In this document: in pieces, positions 11,191-23,677 of the stretch
Position numbering within the stretch: the stretch's first letter is position 1
Layout of the letters: every line of letters starts with the position of its first letter
Origin: Pristionchus mayeri
Taxonomy: Eukaryota; Nematoda; Chromadorea; Rhabditida; Neodiplogasteridae
Length of the DNA: 64,000 nt
Assembly: GCA_036245805.1 (NCBI GenBank)
Contig: BTRK01000001.1
Location: 11,594,001-11,658,000, forward strand
Direction: 5' to 3'
Program-made: the position numbers and the translations under genes
Notes under the pieces: generated by a model
Databases searched by the model: none
Seen by the model: only the letters and a program-made list of their open reading frames with translations
Told to the model about the DNA's origin: nothing

Positions 11191-14100
11191 TCACTTCGTC
11201 TCAGCTTTCTTCCACACAATCCTCTCGATGCGAAAGTCGGGCAGATTGATGGGCGCCTGCGTGATCTTCGTTCCGTACCATCCCACTTCTACCCATTCGA
11301 ATGAGCCGTTCGACAGATTCTGAAAAAAAATCGTGATTCCGGTAATAGATAATGAATATTAAAAGGACCCTCAACATATTGAGTAACCAAACAAAGCACG
11401 CTCACTTCGTTGATGAATTTTTCCCAGAAGGTGAGATGAAGGTCGAAGAAACGAGATTCTCGATAGCGCAAGTCGGAGAGAGATATTTGGGAAGCGGAGC
11501 TCGGGTTCAGTGCTCGAACAAAGGCTTCTGAAATGCAGAGAGCATAATGACATTTTAAATATAATAGCCAAGCACTCTAGGTTGACACGATTTTATAAGG
11601 CACTGTACGAATCTATTACAACACAATTAGTATTGACAATTTCAATAGAAAATGGCTGCTCACCACGATCATTGATCAGCTGCCCATACACAGAAATGTA
11701 GAGAGATCCCGTGGTCTTCGACAGAATGGACATGATGAAGGGACTGAACAGTGCAAAGAAATAATGAACTAATACTACGAGATCACCTAGTTACAAATAA
11801 TTTCCTTCGTTTATACCGATAAATTATCATAAATGTAAGAAAATCACAAAACTTGTAAAAATATTTAAGTCGGCTCACGTAATAGTGTCGTTAAGATTTT
11901 CAAGATAGAAATGGAGATTTCTGATGGTCGAAGAGGCAAGGAGTTTCGCGCAGAGCGAGAGGTCAGAAGAGGAGAAGACAGAGATGTTACCGATATCACC
12001 GATGTGGACGTTCTGGATGGATGTAGAGAGAATATCGGCCACCTGCGAAAAATGTTTCTGATCAGGCGATTTCAAAAAGAAGCATATTTTTCTAATCTTA
12101 TTCTTACACTTAGCAAGGAAGGATAAATAGAAATTCATACCTTTAATATAATTCATCGTATTCCAAGACCAATAAATTTTGATACAAAATTTCAATACAC
12201 AAAATATAAAAAATGGGCTCGCTTGTCAGACCTGCTCGATGATTGGGTCCTCTGCTCCGGTCAGTGTTACTGTCAGTTTTACTTCGATAGTGTGTTTCCC
12301 TTTCATCGATCTCTTGAATCGTATTGTGCCCAATTTGGACAGATCGTAGAAGGCAGTATTGGCGGGGGAGAGGCGAACTCTCAGTTCCATGCCCTTTGAA
12401 TATTCAATTAGAATGCAAATGGGAGAAATATTATGTGTAGTGTTAAATAAATGGAAAGAACAAATCAAAACTAGTTGATTTTTAAAGAATTCAGGCTTTT
12501 TAAACTATCAGGTAATTTATCCTCAGTGTTTATGGCCTAGTTTCTATTCCTTTTGCGAATTTTTTATGCGGCTATAGAAGTGAGAGAGTGTGTAAAATTA
12601 TGAGGTCGAACATTGTGAACACAATTCTATATCACAATGATCACCTCTTCTCCATTTTCTCTATTATAGATCTTCTCCTCCAGATTCACTTGAAAGATTC
12701 CCGGTCGATTGTGCTCCTTCTTCATGAATTCGTGCACTCCGTGATAGAAATGAGTGGAGACCTGCGATGCGCAATCTTTTTCCGAGAAGATAATCGATAT
12801 ATCGTATGCAATAATATTCAGAATTTTCAAATAAAATGATATTCCGGATAGAAAATTCATTAAATATATAAATACGTTTCCATTGATTACGATGCATGCA
12901 TCGCCATGATATTCAAATATTTTCACCAAAAATTTAAAAATGCTTTGAGCGAAATCTTTGAAAAAAGATATCACGCAGTGATTTTACAAAGTTAGGAACA
13001 TACAACGATCCTGAGTATTAAAAAATTCAGAATGTTACGATGTACCTTCGACAGGTTGTTCAGATCAGTGCATTCTTTGTCGGATCTGAGAAAGTAGAAG
13101 ATACGATTAAGAGCCGGCCAAGGGAGAGATTCTACCTTCGAGAGACTGCAAATTTAGGTGTTTTAATATATTTGATGTTGACAATTTTATTATTTTACCA
13201 GCCGATCGACTGGCGTTCCTTGATTTTTTCTTACGGCTCGTCCTATTTCTTTCGGATGCAAAATCTCTCTCCCTCTCTCTCTCTCACACTCCCTTACTTT
13301 ACATATCTACTTCCCTCTCCCTACCTCTCTCTCTCTCTCCCTCTCTCTCACACACTCCCTCCCCCTCTCCTTCTAACATTTCCTCTCCCCCTCCCTCTCA
13401 CTTTCCTTCTCCCTCTCCCTCCCACACCCTACCTCTTCTCGCGCTCTCTCCCTCTTCCAAATCCCTCCCATTCTACCTCTCCCTCTCGCTCTCCTTACCT
13501 CTCTCTCGTTCTTTCTCTCTCTCTCTCAACCCTATCTCCCTCTCTCCCTCTCCCCCTCCATTTCTCCCTCTCTCCCTCTCTCCATCTCTCCCCTCGCTCC
13601 CCATCTCTGGCTCTCCTTCTACACTCTCTCTCACCCTCTTTCCCTCCCTCTCCCTATCTCACTCTCCCCATCCCTCTCTCTCCCTATCTCACTCTCTCCA
13701 TCCCTCTCTCTCCCTCTCTCCCTCTCTATCACTCTCTCCCTCTCTCCCTCTACCCCCCTCGCTTCCCTCTACATGTCTCCGTAATTCTTTCTCTCCCTCC
13801 CTCTCCCCCTCTCCTCATCTCCTTCTCTCTATTTCTCCCCCCTCTCCCTCTCTCTCATTCTCTTTCCCTCTCTCCCTCTGTCCCTATATCCCACTCTCCT
13901 ACTCTCTCTTCCTCTATTCATATCTCCCCCGCTCTCCCTCTCTCCCTCCCCCCTCTCTTTCTCCCTCTCTATCCATCTCTTCCCTTCTCTCCCCTCGCTC
14001 CCCATCTCTGGCTCTCCTTCTACTCTCTCTCTCCCCATCTACTCTCTCTCCCTCTCACCCCTCTATATTTATCACTCCTTCTACTCACTTCCCTCTGTCT

Positions 14101-16427
14101 TTATCTCAACTTCTACTCTCTCCCTCTCTCTCTCACCCTCTTTCCCTCCCTCTCCCTCACCCTCTCTCTCCCTATCTCACTCTCCCCATCCCTCTCTCTC
14201 CCTATCTCACTCTCCCCATCCCTCTCTCTCCCTATCTCACTCTCTCCATCCCTCTCTCTCCCTCTCTCCCTCTCTATCCCTCTCTCCCTCTCTCCCTCTA
14301 CCCCCTCGCTTCCCTCTATATGTCTCCGTAAATCTCTCTCCCTCTCTCTCCTCATCTCCTCCCCTCCTTCTCTCCATTTCTCCCCCCTCTCCCTCTCTCC
14401 CTCCCTCTCTCTCTCACCCTCTCTCTCAACCTGTCTCTTCCTCTCTCTCATTCTCTTTCCCTCTCTCCCTCTATCCCTATATCCCTATATCCCACTCTCC
14501 CTCTTTATCTCTCTTCCTCTCTCTCTCTCCCTCTCTCCCTCTCACCATCTCTCCCTCTCTCTTCCTCTCTCTCACTCTCTCCATATCTCCTTCTCCCCTC
14601 CCCTACTCTCCCTCTCGTTTTCGAATTTTCTTCAACATGCTAGAAGCTTTAGAAAATGTCCGAACTTTCTGGACATTCTAGAAGTTTTGGAACATTTTCG
14701 AACTTTCTGGAACATTCTAGAAGCTTTGGAAATTTTCGAACTTTCTGGAACATTCTAGAAGCTTTGGTCCATGGCTAATTATCGATTGGTATACGGTAGT
14801 TTACCCGATGTTAATTATTGATTGGCATACAGTAATTCAAAGATCAAAAGTCAAAATCATAAATCTGACCCACGGAATAATAGGTGACCCATGGCGAATT
14901 ATCGATTGGTATACGGTAGTTGTCCCAATGCTAATTGTTGATTGGTATTCAGTAATGGTTCGATGCCTTCATCAGTCCCTCCCCTCCCTATTTCGCAATC
15001 CGAACAGACGCGGTCACAGTGCGCTTTATATATAGGTAATGATTGTCCCTTCCGAGTTTCGTTATAATTTAAAGATTACAATTATGTTAAAGGATATTCG
15101 TGCGAATGCGGAGCACGGGTACAACAACAAGAAAGATGCCCAGTACCTCTTGTTCTCGGTGTGGTCAGACGGATTACCGACCTCGCTGGCACTTTCGTCA
15201 GGCGACTTCTGAGTGTCCACGGTACTTTGTGAGCGAGAGACCTGTTAAGCATGCGAATCTGGTAGAAAAGTACGAATGCAAAACATTTTCCTAAAAGAGA
15301 AAACATAGTTTTGACGCCTGGCACCCGATAATTGGTGAACAAATGTTACAATGTTTATCATCAGATAGCTGGATAAATTAACAACAACAATTTCTTAATA
15401 CTGCTATATAATATTCAGAAAGTCACTGACCGGTTCTTCGTTCCGCAGGAATTCGATCAATTCTCTGTTCTTCTCCTTCAGAACCTCGATGATCTTCATT
15501 TCCATTTCTTCCCTCTTTCTTCTCCAAATCTTCTCCCGATTATCTAATATAAGGAAAATTAATAGTAACGAAAATTAGCCAAATGCATTCGAAATTATAA
15601 ATATTTTCTCGAATTCCTTTATTATCTTTTGTTGAAACTTCCAAATTAAGGATGATAAATGATGAGTAGATTATGACCATTTTACGACACTCATAATATT
15701 CAAATCAATTAATTTTTGGACAGCTGGATTCTGCTTGACGAGACCTTTCGAAAAAACATAAGGGTAAAAATGAAAATTTAGTTTTCCCGATATTTCTTCA
15801 GATTTGTGCCGAGATTCTCAATATTTTTAAAGCTTTCGTATAATCCTAAAATTTCTATGTGTTCGATATGTCTCATGGAGCTGATACAAACAGTGTATAT
15901 AATAGGCCATTCGGACCACTGATAGCTGAGAAAATCACCGACTCGAGTTCGACTCGAATCGACTCGACTCACTCGTACTCTAGGGGGTAAAATATCGAGA
16001 GACTAGCGCTCGAGAAACTCGATCTTAACTCGATCCAACAAGTAAACAAGGCGACTCGATGAGCCGTTTTCCCCCGGTCTAATGTAACGCATCGCTAAAA
16101 TCAGTATTTTTTTCTCCAGAGGCCGACAGCATTTTATCAATCAATGAATCTAAAATAAATAAACACAAAGGACAAAAGCCTTTCAAATATGAGCCTTCTT
16201 TTAACGGGAAGTACTTAATTTCCTATTCACCATAGCTTAGCATCTCAATCGCATGATACAAATCAAAAAAAAGATCATCATCTGTTTCTCATTCGCCGCC
16301 ACTTCGTAATCTCATTCTCACCCCATGCTAGTCCGGGAGTTCGTCTTTGATGTTTCGTCTTCACTTCTTCCAGTTTCTTCTGGAAATCACTCAAGACGTT
16401 CTTTCTTCGAGCAAGGTAGAGATTCAT
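11191..16427 (-). CDS. F-box-like family B, tandem copy 1 (intact reading frame)
   Basis: Minus-strand exons are 16322-16427, 15431-15543, 15147-15241, 13046-13145, 12645-12761, 12232-12393, 11879-12042, 11664-11743, 11406-11527 and 11191-11319. All phases agree, giving 395 residues and a TGA. Exons 1-2 encode a charged, coiled-coil-like N-terminus (FQKKLEEVKTKHQ, then EEMEMKIIEVLKEKNREL). Exons 4-5 hold an F-box-like stretch (SLPWPALNRIFYFL, then LNNLSKVSTHFYHGVHEFM). Exons 6-10 align exon for exon with the gene at 32944-35284. The start ATG follows TTTTCAG directly, as expected of a trans-splice acceptor. A role as an SCF adaptor is inferred from the family only. The joining of exons 1-3 to exon 4 across a 2-kb intron rests on phase and on conservation in copy 2; a separate short upstream gene is the alternative. 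Confidence 0.65.
13255..14625. repeat. Pyrimidine-rich (CT) low-complexity tract of about 1.4 kb
   Basis: The + strand is almost pure CTCTCCCT-type sequence in intron 3 of family B copy 1. Internal blocks with CCCTATCTCACTCTC recur, so the tract grew by slippage and by local duplication. It creates a long open frame on the + strand and another on the minus strand, both artefacts of composition. Unit 2 of the tandem duplication lacks it completely. Confidence 0.95.
14630..14768. repeat. Tandem repeat carrying heat-shock-element-like sequence
   Basis: About 3-4 copies of a 35-40-bp unit built on TTCTGGAACATTCTAGAAG. This reads as four alternating pentamers (TTCnnGAAnnTTCnnGAA), the form recognised by heat shock factor trimers. 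The best copies are near 14715-14733 and 14752-14762; earlier copies are imperfect. The array abuts the CT tract and is absent from unit 2 of the tandem duplication. Confidence 0.6.
14769..15033. repeat. Degenerate tandem repeat with ATTATCGATTGGTATACGGTAG units
   Basis: Related lines occur near 14778, 14815, 14898 and 14935 (AATTATCGATTGGTATACGG and variants such as TTATTGATTGGCATACAG). The words also occur in foldback elements 1 and 2. The block is missing from unit 2 of the tandem duplication, so with the CT tract and the HSE-like array it forms a copy-1-specific insertion. Confidence 0.55.
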
Positions 16428-16975
16428 CTGAAAATAGAAGGATTTTAAAAAGGGAAATAAAAGAGGCTAGCAGCTGTCGCGTCGGAGTATCCACATCAAA
16501 AAATAAGAAAAAAAACAAGATAATGAAGTATAACAAATCTAAGACTTCTAAACATAAAACATCATCCAAATGTTTTAAAAGACAACTTCTAGAGCGCTTT
16601 ACACAAGAGCAAACTGAAATAGGAATAGTAGAAAATGATCAAATATCTACGAGAATTGAGCTGAACCAGTGGGCGGGACTTTTTACATCTGAAGAAAACA
16701 CAATGGTTTATCGCCGAAATAAATCGACAGAGGATATCGGACAACTAGCCAGTGAACGAGCTAAGGGTCAGAATGAATGCATTGAGAGGTGAGAGGGAAG
16801 AGGGGAGCGAAATAGTGCGCGAAAAGAAGAGAGAGCTAGAGAAAGAGAGAGAGCACGCGAGGCAAACAACAAGGAAACAGTTGAGGGAAGGGGTGAGTAA
16901 GCATGCGCGTATTTGTGAATACGAATAATATATTTTGGGAAAATGTTGCATTTTAAAGTGCTAACGTTAGTCACC

Positions 16976-17335
16976 ACTAGGGTTGACAATTCAAGGATCG
17001 TTTCGCTCTTTTTTCGCTCATTAAATTGCCCATAACTTCATAAATAGCTGGTAAACATATGGAAGAGTTTATTCCAATAGTCTTAAAATCTTCTCTAGAT
17101 TATTTTTTCTTTTTTAAACGTGTAAAATGGTTACTTCCTTCCTCAATCCTTCCGGAAGGATGGGCACATTTTGGCATTGTCATTTCAAAACACGTTTAAA
17201 AAGGAAAAATAATCTAGAGAAGATTTTAAGACTATTGGAACAAACTCTTCCATATGTTTACCAGCTATTTATGAAGTTATGGGCAATTTCATGAGCGAAA
17301 AAAGAGCGAAACGATCCTTGAATTGTCAACCCTAG
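16976..17335. mobile_element. Palindromic MITE-like element of about 360 bp
   Basis: The arms starting CTAGGGTTGACAATTCAAGG at the left and ending in the reverse complement at the right (about 16978-17110 and 17200-17333) pair almost perfectly. The flanks repeat TCACCA, a possible target duplication. In unit 2 only the left arm remains (25606-25732), ending at a G run where a second repeat block begins, so that copy was truncated by recombination. Confidence 0.75.
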
Positions 17336-17570
17336 TCACCACGGCCATTTTTCGCACTAAAAGGAACAGGGAAATAATGCGTTACAATCAAGCCTACACA
17401 GATATGTTTCTAATGAATATATATTCCTTAATATGAAGCTCTGTTCGAGCACGTTTGACCGAATGGTGAAAGGGGAGAGAGAAATTGAAAAGGGACTCAA
17501 ATAAACAAGCGGCAATTTCGAAATATTTATAAAACTTGAGAACGAACTCCTAACTAAGACGGGGGAGAGC

Positions 17571-18579
17571 GAGCTATTCTACATCATTATATGATAAAGT
17601 GATATGAAATTTAGTAAAAAAATAGCGTGCAAAAATGATCGGCTATTAATGTTAATAATGGAGAGAAAAAGTGCGCACGCGCAAACAAATCACGAATGAG
17701 TTAAACAGATGCACGCGACACCAAAGGCGGATTGGGACGTAGTGATCTTTTGTGACAAATAATAAATAGAGGATAAACCGGGCAATATGTCGATGAACGA
17801 GCTAAAGGTCAGAATGAATGATTTGAGAGGTGAGAAGGATGAGGGGAGCGAGAGAAAGAAAGAGAACGCGAGAGAAAAAGAGAGCGCGCGCGAGGCAAGA
17901 GGTGCTAGCTCCTTCGAAACATGTTCCCGCGCGAATTTGACCCTCTCCCCCCCTCCCCCGCTTCACCCTCTCAGGTCAGGAGAGCGCTAGAGAAAAAATA
18001 GAGCGCACGATGCAAATAACAAATGAACAGTTAAAAGAATTGGACTATTTGTAAACACAAGAGTATGTGTGTACAGAATTCGTCTAATTAGGACTAGACA
18101 GATAATGTCAGAAATAAGATGGGTGAAATATTTACTACTAATATATTTCTAGCGCAACATGTTCGCGTTCGTCCAGATTCTGAAGAGAATGAGTTGCGAG
18201 GGAAGAGGGGAGCGAGAGAGCTTGCGCAACGAACAGTTCTGGAGAAAGAGAAAGCGCGCGAGGCAAACAGCAAAAGAGCATTATGGGAAGGGGACTGTGT
18301 GCAAGGCGTTCCACAGCTCAGCATCATTCTTCCACGGTTCAAAAAATAATTTCCGTTCACGCCAACAAATTTCCGCGTGAGTACACGGTTCGGGTAACTT
18401 GATAATCAGGCAAAGCGGGAACGTTTGAATGTGGCTGTTGGAGAAAAACTACGGTATGTTTGGGCAATCTGAACAACCTAAATACCGGTTCCGGCTGCGG
18501 TTCTGGCTGAGTGTGCTGCTAACCACAGTTAATGATAAAAACACTCCTCTTTTACGCCCTCATAGCCGTGTATGAATAG
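17571..18579. other. Spacer between tandem units with purine-rich repeats
   Basis: No gene was recognised. Purine-rich blocks (GAGAGA, GCGCGCGAGGCAA) near 17780-17910 and 18170-18280 resemble those at 16755-16880, 25390-25500 and 25850-25950, so a dispersed repeat family occupies this region. Confidence 0.5.
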
Positions 18580-19526
18580 AGGTGTGATTACGACAATTGC
18601 GAGTACGGGGATTTGAGGCAGATGCCATGAACAATATGGAAAGGAACTGAACAACAATTTTAGTGTCGGTTAATTCCTGGCTAGTGATGTTTAGTTTTCC
18701 CCTTAGTATTAGTAATTTCCCCTTCTTTCTCGATAAACTATACTCGTTCTACCGTGTTGATTGCAAAGAAGATACACAATTAACAAAATTCATTGTATTA
18801 TCATACGGTCTCAGGCGGGGATAAATTATGATTATTTAAAAAAAAACTTGCAAATATCGATTGTGGAAGCAAGGTATTGATGCAACGCATAGCCACGTAT
18901 TCATTCAAATAACAATCGTACCGATTGCAAAAGTTTATCAGGGAACCTTCTTGTAAGAGCACAACAATATTATCGCATAAATGTAGGTGTCTAAAATCAA
19001 CGTCTTGCGTAAGAGTAGAGTACAGAATCATACTTTCAAATACTCCATCATCAAAGGAATATAGTAGCAGAAAAAAAGATGGATTAAATGCATTCAGAAA
19101 AACTGGAACACAACTTCTTGCCGAGGAGAACTAGTAAAGTATGGTATCATAATCCCTAATACTGCATCAAAGGGATTTAGTAGCAGAAAAATGGATGATA
19201 TCTATTATTTTTCATGGGCATATCTTCTGTAGGAGAAAGGAATAAAGGTGCATAAAAATTACATAAGTAAACATCAGATAACGGAATTAAATAAGATTAG
19301 AACTTCTGGCTGGGGTACGGTAGACGAAGTGATAATTTACTTCTTCTCAGCTTTGTTCCATGTAAGAAATACGTTGGGTGAATCGGGCAGATTGATTGGC
19401 GCCTTCGTGATCTTCGTGTCGCCCTTGCTGCTTGCCATCACCCATTCGAATGAGCCGTTCGAAAGATTCTGAAAAATATCATCGTTTTCGTAAGAGATAA
19501 TGAATATTAAGACGACCCTCAAAATA

Positions 19527-19694
19527 TAAGGGGGTGTAAGGACCCATTGGCACTTTCATGACTAAAAATTTGTAATAATTGAACAAGCAACCAAATATTA
19601 CAGTGTAATAGTTGGTCACTCGTTCAATTATTACAAGCCCCTTATCGGGCTGAACTAGATCGTGAAAGTGCCAATGTGTCCTTACAACCCCTTA
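19527..19694. mobile_element. 168-bp MITE with TA target duplication, in intron 9 of family B copy 2
   Basis: Terminal inverted repeats read TAAGGGGGTGTAAGGACCCA at the left and, reversed, TAAGGGGTTGTAAGGACACA at the right, flanked by TA on both sides. Copy 1 has an empty site near 11370. The ends and TA duplication fit a Tc1/mariner-type non-autonomous element. Confidence 0.8.
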
Positions 19695-19904
19695 TATTCA
19701 GTAACCAAACAAAGCATGCTCACTTCGTTGATGAATTTCTCCCAGAAAGTGAGAGGAAGGTCGAATAACAGAGTGGATTCATCTCGCCTGTCATTGAGAC
19801 GTACTTCGGAAACGGAGCTCGAGTTCAGTGCTCGAAGAAAGGTGGCTGAAATGTAGAGAGCATAATGAGATCTTAAATTTAATAGCCAATTTAATAGAAC
19901 AAAG

Positions 19905-21160
19905 GTAGAATTATCAGAGGAATTCTGAGAGAATTGAGATACTCCCTGTAGTGTCCGTACAACGAAAAACTAACCTACCCTGAAAATTTCACCCTGGGGT
20001 ACTTTTGAACGTAGAGTTCGAAAATCGACCTTAGGACACCGTATCTCTGACCACTCATTCTCTGTCGTGCGCCGAAATGAGCGGTCGGTTTTTGAAACTT
20101 TTTTGGAGCTTCCAAACACCGGCCATATATAGTTATTCTGAAAGAACTCGTCGAGATAAGCATTTTTCCTGTTGGAAGTGAAGGGCTAGCTCATCTGTGA
20201 AAAAATATGACCGTTTGAAATTTCAAAATTGTTACCCTGAAAAATTTTACTCCGTATTACATTTTAGTTTCATTTCCATTAGATTCACCGTGCATTTTTA
20301 CAGCTGGAAACAAATTTTCAGGAAAATCGAAGGGGGAGTATTCAACGAAATTTTCCAAAGAATATGGCGAAGTCGAAGTTTTTTGGCCAAAAATATCTTT
20401 TTTAAGACTACAAATTTTCCTTCACGTTTTTGAGAGGAGATATGCGCAAATTCGTTTTCTACGGGTCGATATACGTCAGAAAAACTTTAACCAGCTTATT
20501 CTGAGATTTGTAATTTTTGGACTCAAAAACATCGAAAAATAGCTGTTTTTGAGTCCAAAAATGACAAATCTCAGAATAAACCGGGTTAACGTTTTTCTGA
20601 CGTATTTCGACCCGTAGAAAACGAATTTGCGCATATGTCCTCACAAAAACGTGAAGGAAAATTTGTAGGCTTAAAAAATCGATATTTATGGCCAAAAACG
20701 TCGACTTCGCCATATTCTTTGGAAAATTTCGTTGAATATTCCCCTTTCGATTTTCCTGAAAATTTGGGTCCATGGGTAAAAATGCACGCTGAATCTAATG
20801 GAAATGAAACTAAAATGTAATAAAAGTATAATTTTTCAGGGTGACTATTTTGAAATTTCAAAAGGTCATAATTTTTTTCACAGATGAGCTAGCCCTTCAC
20901 TTCCAACAGGAAAAATGCTTATCTCGATGTGATCTTTCGGAATAACTATATATTGCCGGTGTTTGGAAGCTCCAAAAAAATTTCAAAGACCGACCGCCCA
21001 TTTCGGCGCACGACAGAGAATGAGTGGTCAAAGATACGGTTTCCTTAGGTCGATTTTCATGATCTACGTGAAAAAGTACCCCTAGGCGCAAATTTTCAGG
21101 GTAAGTTAGTTTTTCGTTGTACGGAGGAATCTCGGTTCTCTCAGATTTCCTCAGTTGTAC
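19905..21160. mobile_element. Foldback element of about 1.25 kb in intron 8 of family B copy 2
   Basis: Two arms of about 600 bp pair around a centre near 20540. The ends share GTACAACGAAAAACTAAC and its complement (19960s and 21100s). The corresponding intron in copy 1 is short. ORFs inside are mirror-image products of the palindrome, not genes. Confidence 0.85.
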
Positions 21161-22858
21161 ATTTAATCACAAAAAGACAAGCACTCTAAATTGACACCAT
21201 TTTTATCACGTAATGTACGAATATATTACAACACAATTAGAGCATCACGTTCCAGAAAATATATTTTTTCCATTAGTATTGACAATTTCAATAGAAAATG
21301 GCAGCTCACCAGGATCATTGATCTGCAGCTGCCCATACACATGAATGCCGAAAGATCCCGTGGCCTTCGACAGAATGGACATGATGAAGGGACTGAACAG
21401 TGCAAAGAAATACTGAACTAATACAACTCATACAACGAGATCACCTAATTTGAGATAATTTCCTTCGTTTATACCGACAAATTTAAACATAAATTTAAGG
21501 AAATCATAAAATGTGCACAATGCGTCGGCTCACGTCATTGTGTCGCGAAGATTAAGGCAGAAATGGAGACGGTAGAAGAGGCAAGGAGTTTCGCGAAGAG
21601 CGAGAGGTCAGAAGAGGAGGTACTGACTCCACCGATACAGACAACACTGATGAATGTAGAGAGAACATCGGCCACCTGTGAAAAATGTTTCTGATCAGGA
21701 CATTTCAAAAAAGAAGCCTATTATTCTAATCTTATTCTTACATTTAAAATGAAGGCTAAATAGAAATTCATACCGTTAATATAATTCATCGTATTCCACG
21801 ACCAATAAATTTTGATACAAAATTTCAATACACAAAATATAAAAAATGGGCTCGCTTGTCAGACCTGCTCGATGATTGGGTCCTCTGCTCCGGTCAGTGT
21901 TACTGTCAGTTTTACTTCGATAGTGTGTTTCCCTTTCATCGATCTCTTGAATCGTATTGTGCCCAATTTGGACAGATCGTAGAAGGCAGTATTGGCGGGG
22001 GAGAGGCGAACTCTCAGTTCCATGCCCTTTGAATATTCAATTAGAATGCAAATGGGAGAAATATTATGTGTAGTGTTAAATAAATGGAAAGAACAAATCA
22101 AAACTAGTTGATTTTTAAAGAATTCAGGCTTTTTAAACTATCAGTTAATTTATCCTCAGTGTTTATGGCCTAGTTTCTATTCCTTTTGCGAATTTTTTAT
22201 GCGGCTATAGAAGTGAGAGAGTGTGTAAAATTATGAGGTCGAACATTGTGAACACAATTCTATATCACAATGATCACCTCTTCTCCATTTTCTCTATCCT
22301 CGATATTATCGATCTTCTCCAGAATCACATCATCGATTCCCGGTCGATTGTGCTCCTTCTTCATGAATTCGTGCACTCCGTGATAGAAATGAGTGGAGAC
22401 CTGCGATGCGCAATCCTTTTCCGAGAAGATAATCGATATATCGTATGCAATAACATCCAGAATTTTCAAATAAAGTGATATTCCGGATAGAAAATTCATT
22501 AATAATATAAATATGTTTCCATTGATTACAATGCTATTCATGCTATTCAAATATTTTCACCAAAAATCGAAAAATGATTCGAGCGAAATCTTTGAAAAAA
22601 GATTTCACACAGTGATTTTACAAAGTTAGGAACATACAACGATCCTGAGTATTAAAAAATTCAGAATGTTACGATGTACCTTCGACAGGTTGTTCAGATC
22701 AGTGCATTCTTCGTAGGAGTGAAGAAGGAAGTAGAAGATACGATTGAGAGCCGGCCAAGGGAGTGATTCGACATTCGAGAGACTGCAAATTTAGGTGTTT
22801 TAATATATTTGATGTTGACAATTTTATTATGTTATTGTCCCTTCCGAGATTCGTTATA

Positions 22859-23677
22859 TTAGGGTGTCCCATAATTTCGTATAATTTTTTCTGAATTTAT
22901 TTTCACACGAGCATAAGTCAATGAAACTAATCACCACTCCTATCTATTATAGGTAAACCTGAAATACATTTTGCAAAGGATATTTATGTATATGATTACC
23001 TAGTGAAAATGATATAGTAAAAAATGTGCGTTTTTTGGCCCATGTTTTGAAAATTTGTAATATTATTTTCTTTTAAGTTGCAACACTCTGGTTTATTGTG
23101 AATTAGAGGTAGCAATCATACTTTCAATTGAGCCATTAAAATTGCATCTTTTTGCATTAACCGCCGGAAAACAGCAAAACTTGTCATTATAATATTGTCG
23201 AGGGAAGGTCATTTTCAGAAATTTTCAAATTTTCACGGTTGCTTGCTAATCAATCGCCCTCATTTTGTAATGTAAATTTGCCTTGAATTATTAATTGTAG
23301 TTTGGAACCTTTGTTTGTACCAAAATCGATGTCAATTTTACAAACACGCTGAAAATTGCGATTTTCGCAATAAAGATACAGCGCGATTTTGGAAGGCCGG
23401 GATAATGTCCAGTAAGTTACTTGGCAACTACAAAGTAACTAGACATTATAACATGAGTCACGTCTCTTCATAGGAAAGAATTTCACGTTTGGTCATTTTT
23501 GATACACAACTTCGGAATCGCACCATTCTTGTAATCTTTAAAATTCCTTATCTACATAGCACGGAAATTGAAGAGCACCGATTGCCCAACTCAATGGTAT
23601 GTACTATTAGTCAGTAAGATTCATTGCTTCAAAGAAAGAAATTTAAAAAAATTATACGAAATTATGGGACACCCTAA
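22859..23677. mobile_element. Tc1/mariner-type non-autonomous element, 819 bp
   Basis: Ends read TTAGGGTGTCCCATAATTTC at the left and the exact complement at the right, with inverted similarity of about 30 bp. TA dinucleotides flank the element (22857-22858 and 23678-23679). Copy 1 of the tandem unit has a single TA empty site at about 15055 (CGTTATAATTTAAA). No transposase ORF remains. It lies in intron 3 of family B copy 2. Confidence 0.9.

Noticed and set aside
13040..14758. Long + strand ORF of 572 codons rich in Ser, Leu and Pro
   Set aside because: It is a translation of a CT-repeat tract lying in an intron of the minus-strand gene. The minus-strand ORFs over the same tract are equally artefactual.
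15778..15972. Minus-strand ORF conserved in both tandem units (also 24397-24657), ending NLKKYREN
   Set aside because: It looks somewhat protein-like and could be an alternative last exon, but the main exons join in phase without it and no acceptor gives a matching phase from exon 1.
16325..16792. 155-codon + strand ORF (and its relative at 24950-25418)
   Set aside because: Its first part is antisense to exon 1 of family B and the rest is a dispersed purine-rich repeat; conservation is explained by the tandem duplication.
19905..21160. Paired ORFs on both strands (about 60-104 codons)
   Set aside because: Both strands give related ORFs because the region is a palindrome; this is a foldback element without genes.
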